38,438 nucleotides of DNA from an uncultured Elusimicrobia bacterium (lineage in GTDB: Bacteria; Elusimicrobiota; Elusimicrobia; Elusimicrobiales; UBA9959): positions 1 to 38,438 of the forward strand of contig CAISZM010000040.1 in the NCBI GenBank assembly GCA_903889965.1. Direction: 5' to 3'. Positions 25,885-33,618 of this stretch are shown piece by piece. The position numbers were made by a program, and so were the translations under genes. Each line of letters opens with the position of its first letter. Position 1 is the first letter of the stretch. The notes under the pieces are model-generated. The model was not told the origin of the DNA and did no database searches. It saw only the letters and a program-made list of their open reading frames with translations.

Positions 25885-25904
25885 GCCGCGGGAAAGACCG
25901 CGGC
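25885..25904 (+). promoter_or_regulatory. Hairpin abutting the ribosome binding site of the pentapeptide gene
   Basis: GCCGCGG (25885-25891) and CCGCGGC (25898-25904) form a perfect 7-bp stem with a GAAAGA loop. The next base begins the Shine-Dalgarno sequence GGAGG (25905-25909). It could modulate translation or mark a processed 5' end; function is inferred only from position. Confidence 0.4.
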
Positions 25905-25915
25905 GGAGGTTCCTT

Positions 25916-26527
25916 ATGAAAACGGAAGACATCACGGGCGGGAAGGGGGAAAAGGAATACTCGGACCTGACCTTTCACGGACTGGACCTTAAAAGCAAAA
26001 CCATCACCGCCCGGCGATTCTACTCCTGCGTTTTCCGCAACTGCGATTTGACAGGCGCGGCGCTCGAGTCCTGCCGCTTCGCCGACTGCCGCTTCGAAAG
26101 CTGCAACCTCAGCCTTGTGAAAGTACAGGGTTCCTCATTTTCCGAAACCTCGTTCAAGGATTCCAAACTTACCGGAGTCAACTGGACCGAGGCCGCCTGG
26201 CCCCGCGTCAGGCTCCCAGGCCCGATAAGTTTCGAGAGCTGCGTTCTGAGCGACTGCAATTTCTTCGGCCTCTGCCTCAAAGGCTCCCGCATAACAGGTT
26301 GCCTTGCGAAGGAGGCGGATTTCCGCGAGGCAGATCTGTCCGGCTCGGACTTTACACGGACGGACCTGTCCGGGAGTTTATTCGGGAAAACGGACCTGAG
26401 CGGGGCGGACCTAGCGAAGGCCCGCAACTACGCCATCCGCCTGCCCGACAACCGGGTTAAAGACGCCAGGTTCTCCATGCCGGAAGCGATGTCCCTGCTC
26501 TACTGCCTCGACATAAAAATAGTCTGA
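25916..26527 (+). CDS. Pentapeptide-repeat protein, Qnr/MfpA-like
   Basis: A 203-residue protein built of pentapeptide repeats (A/C-D/N-L/F-x-x), visible from SCVFRNCDLTGAALESCRF through EADFREADLSGSDFTRTDLSGSLFGKTDLSGADL. Such repeats fold into a right-handed beta-helix. The C-terminus (FSMPEAMSLLYCLDIKIV) resembles the dimerisation end of Qnr proteins, which mimic DNA and protect DNA gyrase. Length is close to Qnr (about 215-220). GGAGG before ATG 25916 fixes the start; the in-frame start at 25859 would place a hairpin inside the gene. Many chromosomal relatives have no known role, so a resistance function should not be assumed. Confidence 0.85.
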   Translation: MKTEDITGGKGEKEYSDLTFHGLDLKSKTITARRFYSCVFRNCDLTGAALESCRFADCRFESCNLSLVKVQGSSFSETSFKDSKLTGVNWTEAAWPRVRLPGPISFESCVLSDCNFFGLCLKGSRITGCLAKEADFREADLSGSDFTRTDLSGSLFGKTDLSGADLAKARNYAIRLPDNRVKDARFSMPEAMSLLYCLDIKIV

Positions 26528-26838
26528 CCCTGGATCAGCCACAAGATAGCGGCGCCCGGGAAGAGGAAACTCCTTGGCATGCGGGTCCTGCCTGGAGGTC
26601 AGGGTTCTTCAGGCACCGCGTCGGCTACACCGTAGCCGCGCTCCACGCGCAGAAAGTGGCCTGCTGCCACCCAGCCGCCGGGCTTATGCAACCGGCGGGC
26701 GAAGGAGGTGTCCGTGGTAAACCTTTGGAAGCCCAGCCACCCCGGCAGGGTTTTACTCTCCATCCCAAGATTTACAGCTCCGGAATTAATTTTCAACAAA
26801 CCAAGGGAATTAACTGATGAGGTTTTTTGCGGAGGGGC

Positions 26839-26956
26839 GGTCGGGGCATACCCCTGAACACCCGTTGCGGAAAGGGGTCCCGCCATCAAAGTCTGGCGGG
26901 GGAAACCGACGCAAGGGTTTCCTCGGCCCGGGTGGGCAGGGGGGTATGCCCCGGCC
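26839..26956. repeat. Nested three-stem inverted repeat
   Basis: The outer stem joins 26839-26854 with 26941-26956 (16 bp, one T-G pair; core CGGGGCATACCCC). The middle stem joins 26860-26869 with 26910-26918 (one bulged G). The inner stem CCCGCCA/TGGCGGG joins 26879-26885 with 26894-26900 around an 8-base loop. Each outer arm can also fold on itself (GGGG-CATA-CCCC). Confidence 0.65.
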
Positions 26957-27047
26957 ACCACCGGGGTACTACGCCAACATGAGGGCCTGCCGCCAGCCAA
27001 GGCAAGCCTTGCGATACTCTCGGCGCTTAAGTCGGACTGCGGGCTAA

Positions 27048-27056
27048 TGGTATAAT
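27048..27056 (+). promoter_or_regulatory. Extended -10 promoter, leaderless start of trmJ
   Basis: TGG-TATAAT is a perfect extended -10 element. Only six bases separate it from the GTG start at 27063, so the transcript should begin at or very near the start codon. No Shine-Dalgarno sequence exists. No good -35 is seen. Confidence 0.7.
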
Positions 27057-27062
27057 TGACTC

Positions 27063-27788
27063 GTGAAGAACGCCGTCAGGTTAAAGATCATACTCGTAAG
27101 GCCGCGGAACCCCGACAATATCGGGGCCGCGGCGCGCGCGATGGCCAACTTCGGTCTCGCCGAACTGGCGCTGGTAAACGCCTTCGATTCCGACTGGCGC
27201 GAAGCCGAGCATATATGGCGCAGCGAGGCGTCCGTTTCAGCCATAGGCTCGATGGAAATAATAGATTCCGCGAGGCTGTTCGGCACGATTCCCGAGGCGG
27301 CCGCCGACTGCCAGCTGCTTCTTGGCACATCCTCGCTGCACCGCATGAACCCGGAGCGCGACGTCATACTGCTTTCTAAAACCGCCGAATACCTCGCGGC
27401 AAGGGGCCCGCTGAGGGCCGGCATACTTTTCGGCGCGGAAAAGACCGGGCTTACCAAGGAGGAGCTTTCCTTCTGCCAGGCCATAATAAACGTTCCGACG
27501 CTCAAAAACCAGCCCTCCATGAACCTTGGGCAGGCGGTAGCCGTGGTCGCCTACGAACTTGCCGCGCGCGGCATTGCGGCCGGGCCTTCGGCCGGCCGCG
27601 CGTACGCCGGGGCCGCACCGATGGAAATAGAGAGAATGGTGCGGCAGATCTGTGAAAAACTTAAAAAGGAAACCGGGCCGCACTGGGGGGGAGAGGCGCA
27701 GGCGCGCGAGATCCGGCGCGGCCTCGTGGACGCGCGCCTCACCAAGGGCGCGATGAACGCGCTTAAGAGGCTGATCGCTGAGAAATAG
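27063..27788 (+). CDS. trmJ: tRNA (cytidine/uridine-32-2'-O)-methyltransferase TrmJ
   Basis: A 241-residue SPOUT methyltransferase that uses S-adenosylmethionine to methylate position 32 of certain tRNAs. Family motifs are ILVRPRNPDNIGAAARAMANFGL (about residues 10-32), the knot motif GILFGAEKTGLT (about 120-131) and VPTLKNQPSMNLGQAVAVVAYE. The C-terminal helical part fits TrmJ rather than TrmH. The GTG start is supported by the promoter just upstream. It heads a small run with tag and the ferredoxin-flavodoxin gene. Confidence 0.9.
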   Translation: MKNAVRLKIILVRPRNPDNIGAAARAMANFGLAELALVNAFDSDWREAEHIWRSEASVSAIGSMEIIDSARLFGTIPEAAADCQLLLGTSSLHRMNPERDVILLSKTAEYLAARGPLRAGILFGAEKTGLTKEELSFCQAIINVPTLKNQPSMNLGQAVAVVAYELAARGIAAGPSAGRAYAGAAPMEIERMVRQICEKLKKETGPHWGGEAQAREIRRGLVDARLTKGAMNALKRLIAEK

Positions 27789-27815
27789 GAGACGGCCTTA
27801 GCCCCGGACCGCGAT

Positions 27816-28394
27816 ATGAAAGAAAAACAACGCTGCCCATGGACCTTCGGAGTCAGCCCCCTTTACATATCATATCACGACGAGGAATGGGGCTTGCCTG
27901 TGCGGGACGACAGGAAGCAGTTCGAGTTCCTGACGCTGGAAAGCGCCCAGGCCGGACTTAGCTGGGCCACCATACTCAACAGGAGGGAGGGCTACCGCAG
28001 GGCTTTCGCCGGCTTCGACCCCGCAAAAGTGGCGAAATTCGACGCCGTGAAGATCGCGGCGCTGCTGAAGGACCCCGGCATCATAAGGAACCGGCTGAAG
28101 GTGGCCGCCGCCGTGAACAACGCCAGGCGCTTCCTGGAAGTGCAGCGGGAATTCGGCACCTTCTCAAAATACATCTGGTCCTTCGTTGGCGGGAAACCTA
28201 AGGTCAACCGCTGGACCCGGCTCTCCCAACTGCCCGCCGTTTCCAAAGAATCCGAAGCGCTGAGCGCGGACCTGAAAGGCCGCGGTTTCAAATTCGTTGG
28301 CCCCACAATAATCTACGCACACATGCAGGCCACCGGCCTTGTGAACGACCACCTCATAACCTGCTTCCGCCGCCGGGAGTGTCTCGAAAAATGA
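27816..28394 (+). CDS. tag: DNA-3-methyladenine glycosylase I
   Basis: Excises 3-methyladenine from alkylated DNA. The 192-residue protein matches Tag throughout: CPWTFG near the start, LYISYHDEEWGLPV, FEFLTLESAQAGLSWATIL, GIIRNRLK, and RGFKFVGPTIIYAHMQATGLVNDHL. The four residues of the zinc snap are present: Cys7, His21, and the His and Cys of NDHLITC near the C-terminus. It lies 27 bases after trmJ, and its stop overlaps the next start by 4 bases (ATGA). Confidence 0.96.
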   Translation: MKEKQRCPWTFGVSPLYISYHDEEWGLPVRDDRKQFEFLTLESAQAGLSWATILNRREGYRRAFAGFDPAKVAKFDAVKIAALLKDPGIIRNRLKVAAAVNNARRFLEVQREFGTFSKYIWSFVGGKPKVNRWTRLSQLPAVSKESEALSADLKGRGFKFVGPTIIYAHMQATGLVNDHLITCFRRRECLEK

Positions 28395-29170
28395 AAACCG
28401 CCGTGTTTTTTTACACCGGCACGGGCAATTCGCTCTGGCTTGCCCGCAGACTGGCCCGCGCGTCCGGCGGGACGGATATTTTAAGCCTTAACTCCGGGAA
28501 AACCATAGAAGCAGCGGCCGGCGCCGATGCCGTGGGACTCGCGTTCCCCGTGCATATGTGGGGCGTTCCGCGCAGGATCGTCAACTTCGTCTCCACGCTC
28601 CCGGCCGGCGACAAGCGCTACTACTTCGCCCTGGCCGCAAACGCCGGCCAGGTTTCCGAAACGCTCGTGCAGCTGGAACGACTGCTGGCCGCGCGCGGCA
28701 TAAAGCTTTCAGCCGGGTTCGAATTCGTGCTGCCCTCCAATTACATCCCCTGGAGCGGGGCCGAGGCGCCGGAAAAACAAAAGGTCCGCTTCGCCGCCGC
28801 GGAGGAAAAGATACAGCGGGCAGCCGCTTTCATCTCCGGGCGCGCCCGGGGGCCGGTGGAAAAAGGGTCCCTCTGGGAAAAGATACTGCTTTCCGGGCTG
28901 TGCTACCCCTGGTGCTACCGGCGGGTGCCCGGCATGGACAAGGCCTTCTTCGCCGATCCACGGTGCGACGGCTGCGGCCTCTGCGCCAGGATCTGCCCGG
29001 CGGGGAACGTGGAACTTGAAGGGGGGCGGCCGAGCTGGAAGAACAGGTGCGAACAGTGCCTGGCCTGCATACAATTCTGCCCGCGCGAAGCTATACAATT
29101 CGGAAAGCGAACGGCGGATTTTACGCGCTACCGCAACCCGGAAGTTTCAGCCGCGGACCTGCTCGGTTGA
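28391..29170 (+). CDS. EFR1-family flavodoxin-ferredoxin protein
   Basis: A 259-residue cytoplasmic electron carrier. The N-terminal flavodoxin-like domain starts VFFYTGTGNSLWLARRLA (FMN phosphate loop, about residues 4-21). The C-terminal part (about 190-245) has two 4Fe-4S motifs, CDGCGLCARICP and CEQCLACIQFCP. This fusion is known as the EFR1 family; its partners and physiological role are undefined. ATG 28391 overlaps the tag stop; the GTG 12 bases earlier is less likely. It ends 63 bases before the nuo operon, which has its own promoter. Confidence 0.88.
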   Translation: MKTAVFFYTGTGNSLWLARRLARASGGTDILSLNSGKTIEAAAGADAVGLAFPVHMWGVPRRIVNFVSTLPAGDKRYYFALAANAGQVSETLVQLERLLAARGIKLSAGFEFVLPSNYIPWSGAEAPEKQKVRFAAAEEKIQRAAAFISGRARGPVEKGSLWEKILLSGLCYPWCYRRVPGMDKAFFADPRCDGCGLCARICPAGNVELEGGRPSWKNRCEQCLACIQFCPREAIQFGKRTADFTRYRNPEVSAADLLG

Positions 29171-29217
29171 CCGCTGTTTCCCCGGCGGTTCTTTGGACGC
29201 CGCTTGCCGCATTATTT

Positions 29218-29226
29218 TGGTAAAAT
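29218..29226 (+). promoter_or_regulatory. Extended -10 promoter element, leaderless start of the nuo operon
   Basis: TGG-TAAAAT is followed by seven bases and the ATG of nuoA at 29234. No Shine-Dalgarno sequence lies between. No convincing -35 box is seen at 17 bases. Confidence 0.6.
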
Positions 29227-29233
29227 TACGGTA

Positions 29234-29587
29234 ATGCGCCAATATCTGGCTATTCTTCTTACAACCGGGTTCGGGCTTGCCGTAGCGGCGGGCATGATGG
29301 CTTTTTCCGTCCTTTTCGGGCCCAAAAAAATAACCCCGGTCAAACAGGAGCCGTTCGAATGCGGCATGCCCCCGGCCATGGAGCCGCGCGGCACTGCAGG
29401 AGTTAATTTTTACCTGGTGGCCGTCCTCTTCGTAATGTTCGACGTAGAAATAGTTTTCCTCTACCCCTGGGCCGTCTCTTTCCGGGAGCTGGGCCGCGCC
29501 GCTTTCTACACGATGGGGGGGTTCCTTGCCGTGCTGCTGGCCGGGCTGGTCTACGCCGTCAAGAAGGGGGCGCTTGAATGGGATTAG
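29234..29587 (+). CDS. nuoA: NADH-quinone oxidoreductase subunit A
   Basis: A membrane subunit of complex I, 117 residues with three helices (about 5-27, 56-78 and 84-107). The signature KQEPFECGMPP is followed by FYLVAVLFVMFDVEIVFLYPW, which is highly conserved in NuoA/ND3. ATG 29234 is chosen over the upstream in-frame start at 29204 because of the extended -10 element 7 bases before it. The gene overlaps nuoB by 10 bases. Confidence 0.95.
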   Translation: MRQYLAILLTTGFGLAVAAGMMAFSVLFGPKKITPVKQEPFECGMPPAMEPRGTAGVNFYLVAVLFVMFDVEIVFLYPWAVSFRELGRAAFYTMGGFLAVLLAGLVYAVKKGALEWD

Positions 29588-30063
29588 AAACCCTCTTCGG
29601 CCACTCCTACCTCACCACGCGCCTTGACGAAGCCGTCAACTGGGGCCGCAAGTATTCCTTTTTCCAATACCCTTTCGTGACGGCCTGCTGCGGCATGGAA
29701 TTCATGTCGGCCTGGGCCTCCACCTACGACATAGCGCGCTTCGGCGCTGAATATCCGCGTTTCTCTCCGCGCCAGGCCGACGTGCTTTTCGTGGTCGGTA
29801 CTGTCAACGAAAAACTCGCTCCCGTGCTTAAGCGCGTCTACGACCAGATGTGCGAGCCCAAGTGGGTGGTGGCTTTCGGCGTCTGCGCCACCTCCGGGGG
29901 CTTCTACGACAACTACGCGACCGTACAGGGCATAGACAAGATAATACCGGTGGACATATACATACCCGGCTGCCCGCCCCGCCCGGAAGCGGTGCTGGAC
30001 GCGCTGATCAAACTTCAGGAAAAAGTTTCGAAAGAATCGGTACTGGACAGGAAATACAGATGA
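29578..30063 (+). CDS. nuoB: NADH-quinone oxidoreductase subunit B
   Basis: A 161-residue peripheral-arm subunit holding cluster N2, the last iron-sulfur centre before quinone. Cluster ligands are the tandem Cys in ACCGMEFM, the Cys in GVCATSGGFYDNYATVQG and the Cys in IPGCPPRPE. It overlaps nuoA by 10 bases and nuoC by 4 (ATGA). Confidence 0.97.
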   Translation: MGLETLFGHSYLTTRLDEAVNWGRKYSFFQYPFVTACCGMEFMSAWASTYDIARFGAEYPRFSPRQADVLFVVGTVNEKLAPVLKRVYDQMCEPKWVVAFGVCATSGGFYDNYATVQGIDKIIPVDIYIPGCPPRPEAVLDALIKLQEKVSKESVLDRKYR

Positions 30064-30545
30064 CCACAGCGGCGAACAGTTACCTGCTTGAGACCCTCAA
30101 GGACAAATTCCCGGCGGAGGTGCTGGCGACCCACGCTTTCCGGGGCGACGAAACCGCCGTCATACAGAAAGATTCCCTTGCGGCGGTGGCGGCCTTCCTG
30201 AAGGGCGACCTTGGTTTCGACTTCCTCATGGACCTGACGGCCGTGGATCACTCGCCGCGCGAACCGCGCTTCGAACTGGTATGTCATTTTTACTCTTCAA
30301 AACACAATTACCGCCTGCGCCTGAAATGCGCTCTTGACTCGGAGAACCCGGCCGCGGCCTCGCTCACCCCGCTTTGGGCCGGCGCCAACTGGTTCGAGCG
30401 CGAGGCTTACGACATGTTCGGTATAAAGTTCGAAGGACATCCCGACCTGCGCCGCATACTGATGTACGACGGGTTCGAAGGCCACCCGCTGCGCAAGGAT
30501 TATCCCCTGAAAAAAAGGCAGCCGAGGATCCCGCACAGGGATTGA
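30060..30545 (+). CDS. nuoC: NADH-quinone oxidoreductase subunit C
   Basis: A 161-residue peripheral-arm subunit without cofactor. Typical motifs are LMDLTAVDHSPREPRFELVCHFYS, WFEREAYDMFGIKFEGHPDLRRIL and the terminal GHPLRKDYPL. ATG 30060 overlaps the nuoB stop; longer frames lie inside nuoB. C and D are separate genes here, not fused as in E. coli. Confidence 0.96.
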   Translation: MTTAANSYLLETLKDKFPAEVLATHAFRGDETAVIQKDSLAAVAAFLKGDLGFDFLMDLTAVDHSPREPRFELVCHFYSSKHNYRLRLKCALDSENPAAASLTPLWAGANWFEREAYDMFGIKFEGHPDLRRILMYDGFEGHPLRKDYPLKKRQPRIPHRD

Positions 30546-30561
30546 ATAAAAAAACACCGGC

Positions 30562-31782
30562 ATGGAAAAACCGAAAGAAAATTTGTTCCCAAAGAACTGG
30601 AACCTGGAAACGCTGGAGGACGGGCGCATGGTCCTGAATATGGGGCCCTCGCACCCGTCCATGCACGGCATAGTGCGCCTGCTTCTGACGGTACGCGGCG
30701 AACGGGTGATCGATTCGGACGTTGAGATAGGCTACCTGCACCGCGGTTTCGAGAAAACCTGCGAGAATATCACCTATAACCAGTGCGTGCCCTATACGGA
30801 CCGCCTCAACTACGTTTCGCCTTTTATAAACAACGTCGGCTACGCTTTGGCCGTGGAAAAGCTGATGGGGATAGAATCCCCGGCCCGCTGCCAGTATATA
30901 CGCGTGATAATGAGCGAGCTTTCGCGCCTTACGGACCACCTCACCTGCATAGGCGCCAACGCCATGGAGCTGGGAGGCTTCACGGTCTATTTCTACCTGA
31001 TAAACGCCCGCGAAGCGCTCTACCGCCTTACCGACTCCGCCGCCGGAGGGCGGGTAACCCCGGCCTATACCCGCGTGGGCGGGTTAACGCGCGACCTGCC
31101 TCCTGATTTCAAACTGAACGCGGCCGAGGTCCTCCGTACGGTGCGCAAGAACGTCGCGGACGCTGACAAGCTGCTCACCCGCAACCGAATTTTCTACGAC
31201 CGGCTGCGCGGCACCGGCCAGATCTCGAAGGAGGACGCCATAGCGCTTTCCTTTACAGGCCCGGCGCTGCGCTCCACCGGAGTGCCGCTGGACGTGCGCA
31301 AGGCGACGCCCTACCTGGTGTACGACCATTTCGATTTCGACATTCCGGTGGGTTCCAACGGCGACAACTACGACCGCTACCTGGTGCGCATGGAAGAAAT
31401 CAAGCAGAGCATGCTGATAGTGGAGCAGGCCCTGGCGCAGCTTCCTGAAGGCCCGATAAACCACCCCGATTTCAACGTCTCGCTTCCGCCCAAAGAGGAA
31501 GTGTACGGCAACATCGAGGCGCTCATGGCCCATTTCAAGCTCACCTTCGAAGGCGTTAAGCCGCCCAAGGGGGAAGTATACCAGGCGGTGGAGGGCGGAA
31601 ACGGGGAGGTCGGATTCTACATAGTCAGCGACGGGACCGGTAAGCCCTGGCGGCTGCGCGTGCGCCCCCCATGCTTCGTCCTGACAGCCGGTCTCTCTAA
31701 AATGATACGGGGCGGCTACATCGCCGACATAGTCTCCACCTTCGGACAGGTCAACATGATAGGGGGCGAGCTGGAGCGCTGA
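30562..31782 (+). CDS. nuoD: NADH-quinone oxidoreductase subunit D
   Basis: The 49-kDa-type subunit that forms the quinone pocket with NuoB, 406 residues. Motifs include NMGPSHPSMHGIVRLLL, IGYLHRGFEK, YTDRLNYVSP and, at the C-terminus, DIVSTFGQVNMIGGELER, where most NuoD proteins end DPVMGEVDR. The CxxC pairs of NiFe hydrogenases are absent, so this is a respiratory NuoD and not a hydrogenase subunit. It lies 16 bases after nuoC. Confidence 0.97.
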   Translation: MEKPKENLFPKNWNLETLEDGRMVLNMGPSHPSMHGIVRLLLTVRGERVIDSDVEIGYLHRGFEKTCENITYNQCVPYTDRLNYVSPFINNVGYALAVEKLMGIESPARCQYIRVIMSELSRLTDHLTCIGANAMELGGFTVYFYLINAREALYRLTDSAAGGRVTPAYTRVGGLTRDLPPDFKLNAAEVLRTVRKNVADADKLLTRNRIFYDRLRGTGQISKEDAIALSFTGPALRSTGVPLDVRKATPYLVYDHFDFDIPVGSNGDNYDRYLVRMEEIKQSMLIVEQALAQLPEGPINHPDFNVSLPPKEEVYGNIEALMAHFKLTFEGVKPPKGEVYQAVEGGNGEVGFYIVSDGTGKPWRLRVRPPCFVLTAGLSKMIRGGYIADIVSTFGQVNMIGGELER

Positions 31783-31804
31783 CAGCGGGAGAATACGATA
31801 GACG

Positions 31805-32305
31805 ATGGAATCGACACTGACGGAAGAATTTAAAGCCAAGGCCGCGCATATATGCGCCAGATATCCGCGCCGCGACGCCGCGCTCATACCCCTGCTTGCG
31901 GAGATACAGAAAGAGCATGGCTTCATTGCCGAGGAGGCCATGGACGCGCTGGCGCGCCTTTTGGAGATCCCCTATTCCCGCGTCAAGGCCGTGACGACTT
32001 TCTACACGATGTTCAAGCGCGCCCCGGCAGGCAGGTATCACCTGCAGGTCTGCCGCAACATTTCCTGCCACATGGCGGGAGCGCCCGGGCTGCTTGAGAG
32101 CCTGCGGGCGAAGCTGGGAATAAAGGAAGGGGAGACCACCAGGGACGGGCTGTTCACCCTCTCGGCCGTGGAGTGCCTCGGCGCCTGCGGCTCAGCCCCC
32201 GTGATGATGGTGAACGAAATTTATTTCGAGAACCTGACGGCCGGAAAGCTGGACGCCGTGCTGGAAGATTTGAGGCACAACCGCCTGAAGGACCTGGGCT
32301 TGTAG
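31805..32305 (+). CDS. nuoE: NADH-quinone oxidoreductase subunit E
   Basis: The 24-kDa-type subunit of the NADH module, 166 residues, thioredoxin-like with one 2Fe-2S cluster (N1a). Ligands are visible in VCRNISC and ECLGACG. The helical N-terminus and the segment [21 protein letters not shown] are typical. It lies 22 bases after nuoD and 13 bases before the nuoF ATG. Confidence 0.96.
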   Translation: MESTLTEEFKAKAAHICARYPRRDAALIPLLAEIQKEHGFIAEEAMDALARLLEIPYSRVKAVTTFYTMFKRAPAGRYHLQVCRNISCHMAGAPGLLESLRAKLGIKEGETTRDGLFTLSAVECLGACGSAPVMMVNEIYFENLTAGKLDAVLEDLRHNRLKDLGL

Positions 32306-32318
32306 GCGCGTGCGCACA

Positions 32319-33614
32319 ATGGAAAACATCCTGCTGAAAGACAATGTCGCGGACCTCGAGTCCTATTTCGCGTCCGGCGGCTATAAGCCGCTGAAGAAAG
32401 CGCTGGCTTTAAACCCCGCCCGCATCGTTGAAGAAGTCAAAAAGTCCAATCTGCGCGGCCGCGGCGGCGCCGGTTTCCCTACGGGCCTGAAATGGTCCTT
32501 CATCCCGCAGCACGCCGGATGCCTGCGCTACGTGGTCTGCAACGCCGACGAAGGGGAACCCGGCACCTTCAAGGACCGCGAGATCATCAGGAAGAACCCG
32601 CACGCGCTTATAGAAGGCATGGCGATAGCGGGTTTCGCGATAGGCGCTAACCACGGGTATATCTACATACGCGGCGAATTCTCGGCCGAAGCGGTACTGC
32701 TGGAAACCGCCATAGCCGCCGCGCGCGCCAAGGGCTTTATCGGCAAGAACATACTCGGGTCCGGCTTTAACTTCGAGCTTTTCGTACACCGCGGCGCCGG
32801 GGCCTATATCTGCGGAGAGGAGACCGCGCTGCTGGAATCACTGGAAGGATTCAAGGGCCAGCCTCGCCTCAAACCCCCGTTCCCGGCGGTAAAGGGCCTG
32901 TTCGCAAGCCCCACCGTGATAAATAACGTCGAAACCCTGGCCGCCGTGCCGGCGATCGTAGAGAAAGGGGGGGACTGGTACGCCTCCATCGGCCGCGGCA
33001 AGAGCGCAGGCACCAAACTTTTCTGCGTAAGCGGCCCGGTGAAAAAGCCCGGAGTCTACGAACTCCCCCTGGGAACGGCGCTCGGCGACCTGCTTGAAAA
33101 GAGCTGCGGCGGGATGAAGGAAGGCCGCAGGCTGAAAGCCGTTATCCCCGGCGGCTCCTCCACACCGGTGCTTACGGCGGAGGAAGCCCGGGACGTGAAG
33201 CTCGACTATGAATCGCTAGCCGCGGCCGGCTCCATGCTGGGCTCCGGGGCGGTAATAGTAATAGACGAAAGCCAGTGCATGGTGGACCTCCTCCGGGTAC
33301 TCGCCCGCTTCTACCACCACGAATCATGCGGACAATGCACGCCCTGCCGCGAGGGCTGCGGCTGGATAGAAAAGATATTGAACCGCCTTGAAGAGGGGAA
33401 AGGCTCGCCGGGCGACATCGACACCCTCTACTCGGTGGCCGAAGGCATGATCTCCCGCACCATCTGCCCCCTGGCCGACGCGATGGCCATGCCCGTAATG
33501 AGCTTTGTGAAAAAATTCCGCGGCGAATTCGAAGCGCACGCCGCGGGAAAGACCTGCGCCCTCAGAACGGCCTTGGCGGGAAAATCGGAAGCAGAGCCGG
33601 GATCGGCGATTTAA
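32319..33614 (+). CDS. nuoF: NADH-quinone oxidoreductase subunit F
   Basis: The NADH-binding 51-kDa-type subunit, 431 residues. The FMN/NADH site shows [25 protein letters not shown] and [19 protein letters not shown]; cluster N3 ligands are [12 protein letters not shown] and the later Cys in [10 protein letters not shown] 32319 is preferred to the GTG at 32310 by family N-terminus; neither has a strong ribosome binding site. Confidence 0.96.
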   Translation: MENILLKDNVADLESYFASGGYKPLKKALALNPARIVEEVKKSNLRGRGGAGFPTGLKWSFIPQHAGCLRYVVCNADEGEPGTFKDREIIRKNPHALIEGMAIAGFAIGANHGYIYIRGEFSAEAVLLETAIAAARAKGFIGKNILGSGFNFELFVHRGAGAYICGEETALLESLEGFKGQPRLKPPFPAVKGLFASPTVINNVETLAAVPAIVEKGGDWYASIGRGKSAGTKLFCVSGPVKKPGVYELPLGTALGDLLEKSCGGMKEGRRLKAVIPGGSSTPVLTAEEARDVKLDYESLAAAGSMLGSGAVIVIDESQCMVDLLRVLARFYHHESCGQCTPCREGCGWIEKILNRLEEGKGSPGDIDTLYSVAEGMISRTICPLADAMAMPVMSFVKKFRGEFEAHAAGKTCALRTALAGKSEAEPGSAI

Positions 33615-33618
33615 AAGA

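Larger units (their letters stand above)
26528..27062. other. Gene-free region rich in inverted repeats; possible structured RNA or decayed mobile element
   Basis: I see no convincing protein gene in these 535 bases. Stem-loops are dense: CGGCTAC/GTAGCCG at 26622-26638, CCGCCGG/CCGGCGG at 26675-26698, a three-tier nested hairpin at 26839-26956, and CAAGGC/GCCTTG at 26998-27011. A frame of 133 codons is open on the minus strand but has no ribosome binding site or recognisable motif. I could not match the sequence to RNase P RNA, tmRNA, SRP RNA or a common riboswitch. The last bases carry the trmJ promoter. Confidence 0.55.

Noticed and set aside
26599-27000. Minus-strand open frame of 133 codons in the gene-free region
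   Set aside because: No ribosome binding site, no recognisable domain, Pro/Gly/Arg-rich composition, and it overlaps strong inverted repeats on both strands.
30562-31782. NuoD as the large subunit of an energy-converting NiFe hydrogenase
   Set aside because: The CxxC pairs that bind NiFe are absent, and nuoE, F and G with NADH and iron-sulfur motifs follow.
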